NCBI GenBank assembly: GCA_937895705.1
Contig: CALBKM010000019.1
Span: 1-6,790 of the forward strand
From: an uncultured Clostridia bacterium
GTDB taxonomy: Bacteria > Bacillota > Clostridia > Lachnospirales > Lachnospiraceae
DNA length: 6,790 nucleotides
Direction: 5' to 3'
Below the pieces are notes generated by a model. The model saw nothing but the letters and a program-made list of their open reading frames with translations. It ran no database searches and was not told the origin of the DNA. This document shows positions 5,867 through 6,790 of the stretch, one piece after another; the first letter of the stretch is position 1, and each line of letters begins with the position of its first letter. The translations under genes and the position numbers were made by a program.

Positions 5867-5895
5867 ATTATACTTCAAATCCGCAAAAAAATCAA
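5867..5895 (-). promoter_or_regulatory. Sigma-A-type promoter of cheV
   Basis: On the minus strand, TTGATT (5895-5890) is the -35 and TATAAT (5872-5867) a perfect -10, with a 17-base T-rich spacer. The start should be near 5860, giving a leader of about 44 bases. I see no sigma-D type boxes (TAAA with GCCGATAA), so cheV here seems to be under housekeeping rather than flagellar control. Confidence 0.78.
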
Positions 5896-5929
5896 ACTTT
5901 TTCGGACATTTTTTGAAATTTTCTTGCAG

Positions 5930-6700
5930 TTAATTTATTTTTACCAATACAGAATCTTCTTTTCCTTCCACATCTCTTAAAACACTCAAAATCATGTTTT
6001 CAGTAACCGTATCTTCCTTACATTCAAACACAAGTACGCAGGTCTTCGTCTCCCCTGCCTTGTACATCACATCATACGAAGTATAAAAATCTTCCTCCAG
6101 CAAAGTCAGACTCGGCTTTACGGTCTTATTCCCCACGCGCAACCCGTAAACAAACTCTTTGTCGGTTCCTTTGTTTAGCACAAGGGCGGAATCGCTTCCC
6201 GATTGGTTGGTAACTTCAAACTCTAACACCACCAGCTGCTTTCCTTCTCCCGCAGCCGCAAACAAATCTCCTGTGCCCTGATAAAGCATCGTGATTTCAT
6301 ATCCTTTATAACGGAAAAAGAAGTCCTTTTTACTCATTAACTTTGTCAAATCCTGCATGGTAAGCTCCGTATTGTCCGGAACCTCGGTAGGCACCGGCGT
6401 GTTCGTCGCCTTTGTATCTCCCTCTTGTGTAGTTCCGCCGGACGGATTTTTATCTTCCTTTGACGGAGCAAGAGTCGGACGCGGCGTCGGTGTCGCCATC
6501 TCTGCGAAGGCCACTTCCTGTTCCTCACGGTCAAGCAACGTGTCGGTAGCTTTTGTCCCGTGTTTTACCAGAACTCCGGCAGCATACTCGGCAACCATAT
6601 CCATTTCACTTTCCGTAATATCAAGCGGCTCGTAACATCCGGCAAACAATGCCGAAATACACACAGCCGTAAACACTCCGATATACTTTTTCAACTTCAC
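5930..6700 (-). CDS. Secreted lipoprotein with Pro/Thr linker and Ig-like (DUF4352-type) C-terminal domain
   Basis: This is a 256-residue membrane-anchored lipoprotein of unknown role. The signal peptide is MKLKKYIGVFTAVCISALFA, then Gly21-Cys22. The lipobox FAGC has Phe where Leu is usual at -3, and Cys22 would be lipidated. Next come a helical segment, ITESEMDMVAEYAAGVLVKHG (28-48, broken here for brevity), then a Pro/Thr/Ser-rich linker (about 69-110, PTPRPTLAP, TPVPTEVP), then a beta-rich domain (about 125-256). That domain contains LVVLEFEVTNQSGSDSALVL (156-175) and resembles DUF4352-type Ig-like domains of Gram-positive lipoproteins. The GTG start at 6700 is chosen because GGAGG lies eight bases upstream and a clean signal peptide follows. 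Longer in-frame starts (ATG 6715, TTG 6757) add Arg/Trp-rich residues or overlap the ribosome site. The stop is followed by the cheV promoter, with no clear GC-rich terminator. Confidence 0.85.
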   Translation of the reverse strand: MKLKKYIGVFTAVCISALFAGCYEPLDITESEMDMVAEYAAGVLVKHGTKATDTLLDREEQEVAFAEMATPTPRPTLAPSKEDKNPSGGTTQEGDTKATNTPVPTEVPDNTELTMQDLTKLMSKKDFFFRYKGYEITMLYQGTGDLFAAAGEGKQLVVLEFEVTNQSGSDSALVLNKGTDKEFVYGLRVGNKTVKPSLTLLEEDFYTSYDVMYKAGETKTCVLVFECKEDTVTENMILSVLRDVEGKEDSVLVKIN

Positions 6701-6708
6701 GACAGTCA

Positions 6709-6713
6709 CCTCC
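6709..6713 (-). promoter_or_regulatory. Ribosome binding site that decides the GTG start of the lipoprotein
   Basis: GGAGG on the minus strand ends eight bases before GTG 6700, the same spacing as in cheV. The in-frame ATG at 6715-6713 overlaps it, and the protein from GTG starts directly with a basic n-region and hydrophobic core. Confidence 0.78.
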
Positions 6714-6748
6714 ATCGTTCGCCATTTCCTCCATGTTCGCAAAGGCAA

Positions 6749-6777
6749 ACTCCGCAAAAACTCCGTTTTCGCGGAGT
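6749..6777 (-). terminator. Hairpin at the right edge, likely terminator of an upstream gene outside the window
   Basis: On the minus strand, ACTCCG (6777-6772) pairs with CGGAGT (6765-6760) and runs straight into TTTTT, an intrinsic terminator form. A longer competing hairpin pairs ACTCCGC (6777-6771) with GCGGAGT (6755-6749) and continues inward through GAAAAC/GTTTTT with a 3-base loop. It lies about 50 bases before the lipoprotein start. No promoter is obvious in the remaining 48 bases. Confidence 0.55.
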
Positions 6778-6790
6778 CGCATGCGCGTTC

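Noticed and set aside
5888..5929. Possible terminator after the lipoprotein gene (AAAT..CAAA with TTTGATTT and a run of seven T)
   Set aside because: The only pairing is A/T with a bulge and no GC core. The T-run is better explained as part of the cheV promoter spacer.
6621..6790. Minus-strand frame open from the window edge to TGA 6623-6621 (with ATG 6782), giving an acidic peptide NGVFAEFAFANMEEM and so on
   Set aside because: It runs about 80 bases into the lipoprotein signal peptide region, which has a strong ribosome site and a clear signal sequence, and it contains the terminator-like hairpin. It could be the end of an unseen gene, but the window does not show enough to call it.
6706..6790. 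Minus-strand frame that ends at a TGA overlapping the lipoprotein ribosome site (GGAGGTGA), as a coupled upstream gene would
   Set aside because: Only 27 codons are visible, with Cys/Arg/Gly-heavy composition, and they cross the terminator-like hairpin. The overlap may be chance.

Overview
The window looks like chromosomal DNA of a motile Gram-positive Clostridia bacterium, most likely Lachnospiraceae. This rests on family content (CheV, a DUF4250 small protein, a lipoprotein with a Pro/Thr linker, an acidic zinc-ribbon membrane protein), strong AGGAGG-type ribosome binding sites, sigma-A-type promoters and moderate GC with AT-rich spacers. The assignment is an inference. No mobile element, CRISPR array or phage gene is visible.

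Layout, left to right. Positions 1-53 hold the 5' three quarters of a minus-strand tRNA-Gly(GCC), with a near-consensus promoter at 96-124. A 10-TM AEC-family transporter (172-1128, minus) follows. Divergent from it is a 58-residue DUF4250 protein (1245-1421, plus), the only plus-strand gene, with its own promoter. A bidirectional terminator (1471-1507) separates it from the convergent hisF. The rest is on the minus strand. In transcription order (right to left) it is: a secreted lipoprotein (6700-5930), cheV (5816-4917), a 642-residue zinc-ribbon/acidic/single-TM protein (4893-2965), hisH (2890-2285) and hisF (2274-1513).

How the genes work together. HisH and HisF are the two subunits of imidazole glycerol phosphate synthase (histidine and purine-linked metabolism). 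They are translationally coupled: the hisH stop lies inside the hisF ribosome binding site. CheV is a CheW-REC chemotaxis adaptor with its own sigma-A-like promoter, and only 23 bases separate it from the zinc-ribbon gene, so those two probably form a transcription unit. That unit ends in a strong hairpin terminator whose T-tract touches the hisH ribosome binding site. How hisHF is transcribed is therefore unclear.

The most interesting unexplained item is the cheV-linked membrane protein. It has an N-terminal CxxC-x10-CxxC zinc ribbon, about 330 acidic residues carrying a thrice-repeated D-[FI]-x-D-L-F motif, a basic coiled coil, one TM helix and an extracytoplasmic helical C-terminus. I do not recognise a named function for it. 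Four start codons are placed downstream of the longest-frame start because the ribosome binding site decides them (hisF, zinc-ribbon gene, cheV, lipoprotein). There is no stretch over 300 bases without a gene.
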